Shown: piece after piece, positions 46,430-56,558 of the stretch
Layout: each line of letters begins with the position of its first letter
Position numbering within the stretch: position 1 is the stretch's first letter
Notes under the pieces: generated by a model
What the model was told of the DNA's origin: nothing
What the model saw: only the letters and a program-made list of their open reading frames with translations
Database searches by the model: none
From: Cordylochernes scorpioides
Lineage: Eukaryota > Arthropoda > Arachnida > Pseudoscorpiones > Chernetidae
Direction of reading: 5' to 3'
NCBI GenBank assembly: GCA_030710605.1
Contig: CP092879.1
Coordinates: 43,526,344 to 43,590,343, forward strand
Length of the DNA stretch: 64,000 nucleotides
Program-made: the position numbers and the translations under genes

Positions 46430-46700
46430 TCACGGAAAAGGCACCTTGGTTGACCGGTATTGTGATCATGTGCACAGAAAGATTTGACCGGTCCATGGAC
46501 AAGACACCACCACCACCATCTATCCAGAAAAGGACATCCATACGGACGAGGCACGTCAGTAAGCCGGTATTGTGATCAGGGTGCACGGACCTATCTGCTC
46601 AATGGACAAAACACCACCATCAAGAAGAGGACATCCATTCAGAAAAGGCACCACAGTTGGCCGGTCTTTCCATGGACAAGACACCATCACCAAATATATA
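46430..46700. repeat. Minisatellite, about three units (array 3)
   Basis: Shorter version of the arrays at 8520 and 28290, with internal deletions in the second and third units. Confidence 0.82.
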
Positions 46701-46872
46701 TTCTTCCTTAAAGTTTATCATATTTATTTGTTTAAATGGCAATTAGCTTAGGTTATTTCCTTTGAGAATTTAATAAAAATATGTATTCAAATGTTGAGCT
46801 ATGTGATATATTAATTTTGTTCAACAAATTTTATCATTTCCCTATATTCTTGGTTTAGAAATTTTAAAGATC

Positions 46873-46895
46873 AGAGAGAGAGAGAGAGAGAGAAG
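46873..46895. repeat. (AG)n microsatellite
   Basis: About eleven AG units. Sits in an insertion (about 46795-46960) not found in the matching spacers of the other units. Confidence 0.8.
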
Positions 46896-47356
46896 ATTAT
46901 TTCTATTATATAAAATAATTCTAGAGTAGCAAAAAAATCGTGCACTTTATGTGTTGAACATAATAAACTATCAACACACACAACACTGGGCAGAAAATGA
47001 ATTATTATAAACAGATGACAAAATAACATAATGAAATACCTATTTAAATGTACATATTATTTAGAAAATGATTCAAATTTCTAAAGAAATGTCAAATTCA
47101 ATTATCATTTTTGTATAATAGAAAATGTGAAAATTAGCTTAAATTTAAAAATTCCGAAATTTCACATTAATTATGGAAACATATATTATTTTAAATGTAT
47201 ATATTATATTTAAATGAAAACAAATATCAAAATTGCCGAACAATAACCTTATAATTTATAAATTCTCAAACAATCATTAAAACAAACATTATATGTTTTT
47301 AATTGGCTTCTATTTTCTAGACAACTGCTGGAAAAATTTAAAGGATTATTTTATCT

Positions 47357-47665
47357 TCAAAGATTAAAATTATTGAATTGGTTTAACAGTTCCTTCACCT
47401 CTTTTTCCTTGCTATCCAATTGAGTTAGATATTCCTTCAGGTTTTCTTGAGGAATATCATAAATGCCACTTAACACTTCCTGTAATGTTGTTTTTATGCT
47501 ATTCATTTTGATGAATCTTCCAATTAATTTATCTCTTTCTTCTTTTGGAATCTGATTTGACTGAGCGATATTTTTTCTTTGAATAATATCTTCCACTTGT
47601 TGCAAAATTATGAAAATATCGTTAATCTCTTCTATTTTTACTCTCTTATCTGAAGACTGCGCCAT
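47357..47665 (-). CDS. Family-1a small helical protein, copy 3, shorter loop
   Basis: 102 aa from ATGGCGCAG (47665). An in-frame ATG 8 codons further up exists, but the shared start context (GATCAAG then ATGGC) favours this one. Same fold outline as the other copies; the loop after PQENL lacks the GNSGS-LMNLPE segment (11-12 residues), joining NL directly to KEYLTQLDSKEKEVKELL. The frame is intact despite the in-frame deletion and several substitutions (V10K, T31K). Function not recognised. Confidence 0.7.
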   Translation of the reverse strand: MAQSSDKRVKIEEINDIFIILQQVEDIIQRKNIAQSNQIPKEERDKLIGRFIKMNSIKTTLQEVLSGIYDIPQENLKEYLTQLDSKEKEVKELLNQFNNFNL

Positions 47666-47790
47666 ATTTCTTGATCTGAATGATTTCAAAATAACGATTT
47701 GTTATTGTAAATGTTGAAGCTCTTATAAAGAGTAATTTATTTGTATATATAGGAATATAAAATATTCTACTTTTGGCATACATTTTTAAA
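47666..47790 (-). promoter_or_regulatory. Family-1a promoter, copy 3
   Basis: TATA box CTTTATAAGA (about 47720-47729), proximal variant TATATACAAAT (about 47738-47750), distal site decayed to TGTATGCCAAA (about 47773-47783). Confidence 0.55.
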
Positions 47791-48105
47791 TAAATGTTAT
47801 ATTAAAAAATAATAATAAAATTTTGAAAATATGTAACTTATGTATATTTTCAAGTAGCTCTACAATCCAGGGAAGCTCCATGGAAAACCTGTCAATCATC
47901 GCTGGACTCAGCTATGAGGTGACCAGATGTTCCTGAAATCTTATCGTCAGATAAGAAACGAGACGTCGCGGTGGTCAAACACTTGTTATTATTATCTTGA
48001 TATAAGTTGTTTTCATATTTAAAATAAACTGATTCTCTTTCCAAATATATATTGTATATAATTTTATTGGAGGTCTTAAAAAGGTGAATACTACATAATT
48101 TGGCT

Positions 48106-48780
48106 TTGCTTTATTTATCTCCGCGACATATTTTGGCGGAGTGGATGGGTAACCTAGCGGAACTTCGAAGAAGCCGACGTCTACATGGATGTGAACCAAT
48201 TCTTGAATTTTTTACACACCGAAGAAAAATAAAATTGAAGAAAACCAGAGACAGTTAAGGGATCATACCTATCGTGTAAGCGCCAACGAGATCATCTTCT
48301 TTTCTGGTGATTGAAGTATGAAACCTGGATAGAGGTTGAAGGAGTACTAGAGAGTGTCGAAATACAACAGATGGGACGATACCATGAAGCTTGCCAACGT
48401 CGTCTTTGACTTGAACGGGACTGTTGAAAAGTGGCTTGATAATAATGAAGAATCACTCAACTCGTGGAGAAGCTTTGAAGACGCATTCCACAGTGTATTC
48501 GGACTGCAGGAGGATTCGGCTCAACGCGCCGAAGAAGTTTTTAAAGTCAAGAGCACAGAAGGCCGAGGAATCCATTGAGTCATACATCCAGGAGATTCTT
48601 AGCTTCTGCCACCAGGTGAACTCTTGCATGGAAGAAGTTTTGATGGTTGCTCACATTATAAAGGGAATTTCTGAGGACACATACCAGGTATTGGTGTGGA
48701 AAGACATACAGACGGTAGATGAAATTCACCATTTTGCCGTCATCTGACAACCATCAAGCAGCAAAGGATCGACTGTGGGA
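48106..48780 (+). pseudogene. Gag relic of an element A relative
   Basis: Plus-strand sequence starting with the LTR end CTTTATTTATCTCCGCGACA (48109-48128), then a gag resembling element A: YNRWDDTMKLANVVF, NNEESLNSWRSFEDAF, SYIQEILSFCHQVN, HIIKGISEDTYQVLV. Frame shifts near 48540-48560 and stops near 48746; no zinc knuckle and no pol. An independent, older insertion in the opposite orientation to A. Confidence 0.85.
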
Positions 48781-49026
48781 TCAGCCGTGAAGGATCTGTT
48801 TCCTCTGTAATAGAAGCGCAAATATTCCAATTCCGCGCCTTGTTGGATAATTAATGAAAAATAGTATTTGCAGAATTACAAATTGAAATTTGGAGAGAGA
48901 TAACTAAATATAATATATTAAAAATAAAGTGTACATTAAAAGTTTTAAAATTATAGATTTACCTTTACATATTTATACAGAGTTAAAGGAAGTCGTTTAT
49001 ATGTGTAGCTACATTAATTAATATAC

Positions 49027-49225
49027 AAACACAGCTTTATTAAGACCGCCAGTCTTATACAGTTCACTACAGTAAAGAAGCATAGATGGAGCTCCTATAC
49101 TCCAGACAGCGCACATCCCAACAAAAGCCTCCAGGTCAGACGCATGTCTAGTGGCCACAGATTCGACCATGCATACGTCAAGGTTAGCGTATCACCGAAA
49201 AGGCGAGTATGGAATCAGTCGCGTT
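49027..49225 (-). repeat. ~190-bp dispersed repeat with AATAAAG end (copy 1)
   Basis: Matches 49905-50085: AGGTTAGCGTATCACYGAAAA, GCATAGATGGAGCTCCTATA and a minus-strand AATAAAG near the end. Could be a short retroposon; no coding frame seen. Confidence 0.5.
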
Positions 49226-49388
49226 CTAGTCTTCGCTTTCCTTATCCAATATGGATTGCAAGCTAGCAAGTGCATCCAATTCATTGGTTGTAAGATTTCT
49301 TGTGTAGTCTTGTCTTTTTACTTCTGATAGCATTTTCCAATGAAGGTTTCAAGATATCAAATAATTGTTTCTTTACTTCTGTTTCCAT
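49226..49388 (-). pseudogene. Short broken reading frame, unrecognised
   Basis: Minus strand starts METEVKKQLFDILKPSLEN, then after a 1-nt frame change continues as SEVKRQDYTRNLTTNELDAL and stops at 49226. About 54 codons in total. Helical and charged like the array families, but no octamer-like promoter lies upstream and I do not recognise it. Confidence 0.3.
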
Positions 49389-49904
49389 GATTTTCCTAAA
49401 ATTTGATTTACCTAAAAAAAATTAATTTACCTCTCCAAAATGTTTTACATGCTTTACTATACATTCTCAAGTTTCCGAATTATCTTAATATATTTCAATA
49501 ATATTACATTTTCATTTGTATTTTGATAAAATTGAAAATATCTTTGATATAAAATCAAAGCTAAATTTGTTTTATTTCAAGCTAGATAAACGTAAATCTC
49601 AATTACTTGTAATTTAGAAGTTCACGTTAAAGTCTTCATTGGTTTGAAATAAAGTTTGTCTGATTTAGATTATTTTTATCATTGCCGAAGTTAAATGATA
49701 TTCTACAGAGAGCAGATATAGAAAAAATATTTTGTTTGCTAAATTTCACTTTAACATTATAAATATCTACAGAATGTATACAATAAATTTCTTTAGAATT
49801 ATGCTAATGAACCTGTTCATATAATTCTGAGGGGTTAAAGTTTGGAAATTCTAGTTATATGATTCAATAATTTAGAGCTATTAAAAAACACATACACACA
49901 TACA

Positions 49905-50085
49905 ACTTTATTTAGATCACCGATCTTATACAGATTTACCACAGGAAGGAAGCATAGATGGAGCTCCTATACTCCAGGCAGCGTAGAACCCAACAACAGC
50001 CTTCATAGCCAACATAGGTCCAGCGGCCAAAGATTCCACCGTGCATACATCAAGGTTAGCGTATCACTGAAAAGTATGAAATCAA
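49905..50085 (-). repeat. ~190-bp dispersed repeat (copy 2)
   Basis: See 49027-49225; roughly 80% alike by eye. Confidence 0.5.
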
Positions 50086-50605
50086 TTTTTTTCTAATAAA
50101 TAAAACTACGAAAAATCACCATTAGCGACACAATTATGATCATTCTTAAATTAGTGAAAAAGCTTAAAGAGAGAAATTTATTCATTAATTCAAAAATTAA
50201 ACTTTGCAATAAATAAAATATTTAAACTATTCAATTATCAAAATTCTTTAAAATATACATTTGAATATATACATACCGTATATGTCCATTTTTCAAGAGA
50301 AGCAAAATATTTAACTTACTATATACATATCTAAATTCAAATTTAGGAAATTTTCTTTAAAATTAATTTATAAAATCTCCTATATTATGTTGAGAATTTA
50401 AACATTATAAAATTCTCTCTACATTTATGAACTAAATTTAGAATTTTTATATTGAATTCTAAAAAATCATCAATACTATATAGAGCCATTTTTTCCTTTG
50501 AGTGCTACTTTTTATAAATACTGTAAATTTAGTTTCTCGTAGTTCTATGCTTGATTGGCTACTATTTATTTAAAACACACTTCTTAACAATAGTCTCAAA
50601 GGATT
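50086..50605. other. AT-rich intergenic DNA
   Basis: Nothing recognised. Confidence 0.4.
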
Positions 50606-50610
50606 AATCT

Positions 50611-50822
50611 TCAAATATTTAGTTCATCAAGATCATTTAATAAGGCGTCCATGTTTTTTTCTGTGTTGCTCAATTCAGTCTTAAAGTCATTAAGTAAACT
50701 TGTTAGATTTGATGTAAGATTTCCAGAGATTTCTTGAGGCAAGTCTAAAAGAGCACTTAACATTCTCTGCATCGATCTTTTCAAAAAAAATCATTTTACT
50801 TGAAGATTCATTTCTTCGTTTA
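50611..50822 (-). pseudogene. Family-1b fragment
   Basis: Matches the C-terminal 60% of the 1b frame, ending in the same LNDLDELNI-type terminus. At the position of the TAG of the other copies it has TCG, but a 1-nt gain in the adjacent T-run breaks the frame, and homology stops near 50822. Useful as outgroup: the TAG is derived or polymorphic among copies. Confidence 0.65.
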
Positions 50823-52070
50823 CTATCTAATTATTTAAGTATGGATTGCTCTATTTTCAGAACAAATATATACATATATATATATATTTGTGTGTGTGTG
50901 TGTTTGCGAATTAAATTTTATCTAACAAAAAATTTTCAATTAAAACCTTCCAATGTTCCTGAAAAATTAGAGGATTCAACACCTATCAAAATGATATTTT
51001 TTTACTGAAGTTATTAATCTTTTGTACAGGATTCACATATACCGAACAGAAAGATAACCATACTAAATAATATCTGCAAATGTATAGCTTACCAAAGCTT
51101 ACCATATGCTTAAATTTAATATATTTACCTTTATATGAGTGTACATATATTTTATAAAAGGTAAATTGTTATATTTTATTTTAAAATTTAGCTTCATATT
51201 AATGAACGTTACTATTTTGATATTTACATAATATTTGCATATCATTGTCTCTTCACAATTAAATGGTGTGTAAACAAGGATTATTTTGAACCATATGCAA
51301 CAAAACAGATTCACTAATTTTAAAGATAATTGAAAGGAACATATCAATGCAATAGAGGTTTAAATTTCACAAAAAAAATTTACTAAAAAAAAGTTGTATC
51401 AAGTAAATATATTAACATGATGCATTAGCGCTCCATCTGTTAATAATATCTGAAACTATTCATCACTGATGAACCAGGCCTTCCTATTATTTTATCATTG
51501 TGTTAGGGCAGTAAAAATTGTTTTATTTATGAAATGCGTTTAAAATAGTTTAATTGTAAAAATATAGTATATATAGTTCGTATTTTATATGTTGCCACAA
51601 TAAAAAAATATCATAAAATTGTGCTCAAATTATTTCATAGTTTATTTTATAATTAAATATATGAGTGAATGGTTTCATTTATTTATCAGTAAATAACTGT
51701 GTTTTCATGAAATTTCAATATTAAGACATTTGTAAATCCGGGTGAACCGACGAGTGGGTTTAAACAGTCGTAGGTTTTCTATAGTAAAAACTACTTCAAA
51801 TATAAATATTTTTATTACAAAATACAAAATTGAAAAGAATTGCTTTAATAAAAATAGGATATATTTCAATACGATAGGCAAATTTTGTATAAGCAACGTT
51901 GTTACCATTCTTTGTTAGAACAGCTTTACAATTATTATTTAGAATGTAATTAAATATCAAGAAATACTAACAGGAATATTTGTACACAATTTTTAAAATA
52001 ATTTTAAAATCATAATAAAATAGAAATATGGTAAAAATTCTAAATTTTCTTGAAACGGTTGAAAATTTAA
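50823..52070. other. AT-rich spacer, one MITE
   Basis: Contains a TG/TA microsatellite (50868-50902) and a MITE copy (51414-51545, GATGCATTAGCGCTCCATCTG..). From about 51330 on it matches 23080-23860. Short open frames here look accidental. Confidence 0.45.
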
Positions 52071-52077
52071 ACGATTG

Positions 52078-52416
52078 TTAAATCCCAATGTTCGGATCAA
52101 AGAGTTTTAAAAAATCATCAAGGCTCATTTCCAATTTTAACAGTTCGTTTTGGATTTTAGTTAAGAAAAATATTTCTCTGAGTTTTAACTTAATAGAGTT
52201 ATCCTCGAGATAATTGCATACAGTTTCTAAGCAGTCCTTCAACAATAATTTTTCATCTGCACTTGCAATTATTTTCTTTTCACTTATTGAAATCTTATCC
52301 AAATTCTGATTATTTATTTTCATTACCCTCTTAATATGTTGATCGATTTGGGTCGATAAATTAAGAATTCCTGATATCAATTCTAATTGTCTCTTTCTAT
52401 TAAATCGCTCACTCAT
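52078..52416 (-). CDS. Family-2 small helical protein, intact copy
   Basis: 112 aa, the only family-2 copy that keeps start, frame and stop together. Charged N-terminus (MSERFNRKRQLELISG), helix IDQHIKRVMKI, connecting SISEKKIIASADEK, long helix LLLKDCLETVCNYLED, KLKLREIFFLTKIQNELLKL, and C-terminal DDFLKLFDPNIGI. Strongly helical with heptad-like hydrophobics; no signal peptide or membrane span. An in-frame TGA 10 codons upstream fixes the start at 52416. It resembles family 1 only in length and in the ID..I.R helix near residue 25-30. Function not recognised. Confidence 0.75.
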   Translation of the reverse strand: MSERFNRKRQLELISGILNLSTQIDQHIKRVMKINNQNLDKISISEKKIIASADEKLLLKDCLETVCNYLEDNSIKLKLREIFFLTKIQNELLKLEMSLDDFLKLFDPNIGI

Positions 52417-52580
52417 ATTTGCTTGACCTGAAAGATATCAAAAGGATGTTATCTTAGCTTTGAATTCCTCACGCCTTTTTGTATTATAGCAAATATAGAA
52501 AATGGTGGAAGCTTTATAAAAGAATTAATTTATTTGCATATATATTTTATCAGATAATTCATTTTTTTGCATATATATAT
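52417..52580 (-). promoter_or_regulatory. Family-2 promoter, best-preserved copy
   Basis: Minus strand, distal to proximal: ATATATGCAAAA (52566-52578), GATA palindrome TTATCTGATAA (52547-52557), TATATGCAAAT (52531-52542), TATA box CTTTTATAAAGC (52511-52522), about 95 bp to the ATG. TTTCAGGTCAAG just before the ATG could be a 3' splice site. Confidence 0.7.
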
Positions 52581-52757
52581 TTAAAAAATCGAAATTTTGA
52601 ACTTGAAATTTATTTTTTTGAAACATTTTTATTTTAATAAATTCTTCAGAATTTAATGAAACGTTTTATTAAGAAACTTATTGTACAAGCGTTTTTAATA
52701 TTCTATAATATAAATAGCAATTTTACTAAATCTAAATATCAAGTGAATTATATTTTG

Positions 52758-53072
52758 ATGAGGCACAATTTGGATTGTAGATTATAAACACAAGAAAGAG
52801 GAAATATAAATGATATTTATAGATATTTTTTAAATTATATTTGAAAAAAATTTCTAAGAATATTAATCAGCAGGTGTTTACCCATCTGTTTATCAGATAA
52901 ATATCTTCTTATCTGTTATCTTGTTTACACACTTGATAACAGGAACTATTTAAAAGCATGCTGTGGTAAAATTCTCTCATTCAGTACTTTTGTCTGAAGA
53001 TGGTAACAACGCTGTTACCGAAACGTCACACACTATTTATTTATTTGGATTTGGTCTTATTACCTTGTGTTT
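52758..53072 (+). mobile_element. Penelope-like short insertion
   Basis: 315 bp between 15-bp direct repeats GTGAATTATATTTTG (52743-52757 and 53073-53087); absent from the paralogous spacer at 24535. Near the end, CTGAAGATGGTAACA ACGC TGTTACC GAAACGTC: a 7-bp hairpin between CTGAAGA and GAAACG, as in Penelope-like 3' ends. Confidence 0.65.
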
Positions 53073-53189
53073 GTGAATTATATTTTGTTTTCATTACAAG
53101 TAAACCTATTGACGCAATTATTTTATGTGTTCATATATATTATTGTTAGGCTAAATATTGAATAAATTTAATTGTTAAAGTAAATTACA

Positions 53190-53522
53190 AACAATATTTG
53201 GTCTCTAAATATACAATTAGAATTTTCATTAAAATTATTATGAGGACTCTACCTGTCACTGTGGCAAGTAAATCCAGGACTCGAGACACCTACTGTTGGA
53301 ATGCCCAAATCTTTAGCGCTAGACAACAGACGGTAAACAATGTTGTAGATCTATATGAATTTGTAAATACTAGGGATAATTATCACAGATTTAAACCTTT
53401 TGTGAATATATTTATGATTATCTTTCTAAAACCCCTGGAAATATAAGGTTCCTAATATATCTTGTTTCTCTTTTTCAAAATTAATTTTCTTGTATAATAT
53501 GTTTATAACTGCTTGTGTTTAA
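53190..53522 (+). mobile_element. LINE C-terminus relic in array unit
   Basis: Plus strand TCHCGKxIQDSRHLLLECP-type reading with the knuckle; the following helical tail (ARQQTVNNVVDLYEF) is read in the neighbouring frame. Confidence 0.6.
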
Positions 53523-53815
53523 AAGGTCGACGCAATTATTCCTAGCCGGGATATACCGTTTTATGTATTGAAAGAGTATAACATTTTTTAAAAAAGTATC
53601 GTAGGTTGAGTGGTAAGGTGTGCAGAATGGGATGCTCTCACGGGACAGTAAGGACAAAGTTTGGGATCAAAAGGCGTTCTCCCAGGATGCTTCAAAGGGC
53701 ACCAGGGCCAGGGGGAAGTAGACAACTACCAGAGGGAGGTATACAATTTTTATTTTTATTGCAAAATAAATATTTAATAAAAAATTGCTTGAATTCAAAT
53801 ATGACATTTTTTAAT
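53523..53815. repeat. Array spacer, TCGACGCAATTAT type
   Basis: Near-identical to 960-1245. Ends at ACGATATATA, the target of element B; the empty version ACGATATAAGC is at about 1250-1260. Confidence 0.7.
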
Positions 53816-53816
53816 A

Positions 53817-53851
<35 letters not shown>

Positions 53852-53855
<4 letters not shown>

Positions 53856-54795
53856 ATATGATGATATTGTTGTTATTACACTATAATATTTGATGTATTA
53901 CACTGTTGTAGAATCCTGTCGACTTAACCGTTCTGTGGCAATATCGTTGCGGGGTTTCTTGTTGTTGGATGCGAATGGTGAGATTTGGTTGAAGCGCAGT
54001 CGTTGAGTGGTAAGTGAAGCACACAGTTAGGAATAATCAGGACACATGATGAGGTTTGAAAATAAAAGGCAACTGGGTTGGAGGGAAGAAAGCTTGAGAA
54101 GAGTTGAGCGATTTGACTTATTAATTAGTTGATCACATGGCGATGATGGGATTTAGATGAAATGAGCGGAGAGAGAGATCTCTAGAGTAGATGTTACCTT
54201 GTTGGAAGCGAAGGAGCAACTCCACAACTGTAGGTGTTGTTCCTATGAGAGCGAAAACGTAACTACTCATTCTTGTTTTCCGATTTAACACCAAGCCTCA
54301 GTTTCTCTCTGATTGGTCGAGAGATGTCACATGATCTTTTCCTATTGGTTGACCTACTTAAGGTACTGTCTTTTGATTGGCCCGCGGTTTCCTTTGATAT
54401 TAGTTACGCCCGGCTTGGGTCAGGAAGTCTCGTGTTTATTTGACTTTATTTACTTCCGCGGCTATCAAAATACATCCTGCTTTGTCAGGAAGTATTGAAT
54501 GCTAGCTTTAACATTTATAACTTCTGGTCATTAGAGACGTCCTGTTTTGTCAGGAAGTATTGAGTGTATCTTGGCTAAAATAACTTCTGCGGTCACTAGA
54601 GACGTCCGGTCTCTGCCCCTGCAATATTGACACAGGGGTGCCCAGAATAGTCGTGCCAGCCTTAGGTCTACTTCCTATATCTTAATGCTACTTGCTTCCC
54701 TCCAGTTACCTTGTTCTTTATTAAGTCTTCGAAAATCATACATGGTACATACATAGTGGGTCGGGGTTGCATTTAATTATATACAAATTATGACA
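53852..54795 (-). repeat. 3' LTR of element B
   Basis: 944 bp, + strand TGTAATATGATG ... AAATTATGACA. It includes its own copy of the primer-site motif (near 53913-53924). Confidence 0.95.
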
Positions 54796-56558
54796 GATGC
54801 GCCCCCTACATGTGAAGAATTCAAGAAGGGGTTAGCCTGAGAGAATTCTGTAAAATGGAAAATAATTTTGTGGGAAAATTAGTTGTGGGTATTGAGGGGC
54901 TATATACAAGCATTGCTGGTGACATAAAAGTAAGATAGAATGGGGTTGATGATATAGGTTGAGTATAATTAATAGAAATCAAAAAATTTTTTAATTGTAA
55001 GAAATCAATGAATGTTATGGTACATAGTGGGCAAAAAGAAAATGCGCCTAAACGAATTCTACTCGAGATAAGAAATGATATCGAGGGAGTTCTATTAAGG
55101 CTTTGAAATCAAATAAAAATAATATAAAAATAGTTGAATGAAATCAAAATTGAATGTGTTTGGTTGAAAAAGAAAAATATTTTGTTGCATGATGACAAAG
55201 ACAACTGCTTAGTTACTTTTTTGCTCGACTTTTGAGAAAAGAAATCGAGGAAATTTCATAAGGCGCTTTGAAATCAAAACAAAATAAAATAAGAGTAGTT
55301 GAATGAAATCAAAATTGAATGTGTTTGGTTGAATGGTGAGAAAAAAAAAAGAAAAATGCCTAACCATATTCTAGCTCGAAATTGGGAATGAAATCGAAGG
55401 AATTCTATTAGGTCTTTTGAGAAATCAAAAATAAAAATAAAATAAAAGTTTTTTGAGCGAAATCAAAGTTGAGTGCTTGGTTGAATGGTGAAAAAAAAAA
55501 AAAAAAGGAAAAATGCCTAATTACTTTTTTGCTTGAATTTTGGAAAGGAATTCGAGGAAATTTCATAAGGTCTTTTGAGAAATCAAAATAAAAATAAAAA
55601 TAAGAGTTGAACGAAATCAAAGTTGAGCGTTTGAAAAAAAAAAAAAGAAAAATAAAAAGGTTTCAACAACAAAGGGTGATTTAATGTTTTTAGTTTAATC
55701 GAAAACCAGTGGGTTTTCGTTGATAATTGAGTTGTGGCAATATAAGTCAAGTGGTAAATAGAATGATAATTGATAAGTGAAAATGATAATATAAACTAAT
55801 TGGTAAATAAAATGATAGTTAATGATTAAAATTGATAATAAGTTGAATAAATTGATAAATTGATTAAATATTTAAATTTTAATTGAGAGAAAATAATGGA
55901 AATGATTGATATGAAAAATAAGGTGTATTGGTTTGAACCCTATGGTATCTACATGCCCTGATCTACATGTATTGGTTGCTCCATTTTGCCCTATAAATGT
56001 TTTACTTGCTCAATTATGCCCTATAAATTTTTTGTCTCATCTGTAGTGACACTTAGGTGAAAAACGTGATTCTAGCCCTCAAGTGCGTTTATGCTGTGTG
56101 TACAGGAGACATGGAAATCTATATAACCTTTATGTGTAATTTTTTGTCTTTGTGTGTGTGTTGTGAAAAATGTTAGAAGTCGGTTGTGTAAGAGATGTGT
56201 GAGCTAGTTCTGGGTGTTGTTTCGTGGATGTGTAATTGGGTGGTAAAAATCGATATGTAGACTCGAACTGGAATCAAAACCGGTGGCATAGTGAGGTTCC
56301 CAGTCGACCTCAATAGGGGATCTTCTCCTTGTAATTAGAGATACGGAAGTGGGGTGTGTCGGGCAAACGAGAGGGAATGAAATTGGAGATCGGACGAAGG
56401 CGTTCCGCTTTGTTTACAGAGGCCGAATTTATCGCCGCGGACTACACTCCCTGTCGCGGTGTCTCAAAATTCCCATTTCCTGCCGTCTATTTATTTTGGG
56501 GTGTGGCTCGGGTCTTGTTTTTGGAGTATGATTTCTCCGACATTGTTTGGTCATCTTT
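54796..56558 (-). other. Long 3' untranslated region of element B with four ~150-bp AT-rich repeats
   Basis: Between the pol stop and the 3' LTR. Degenerate tandem units at about 55045-55170, 55220-55340, 55370-55490 and 55540-55640, each with TCGAGGAATTTCATAAGG-like and GAAATCAAAATTGAATG-like blocks and a poly-A run. No reading frame of note. Unusually long for a Ty3/Gypsy element that has no env gene. Confidence 0.7.

Noticed and set aside
54313-54498. 61-codon frame present in both LTRs of element B
   Set aside because: Identical only because the LTRs are identical; no domain, and lies on the opposite strand to the element.
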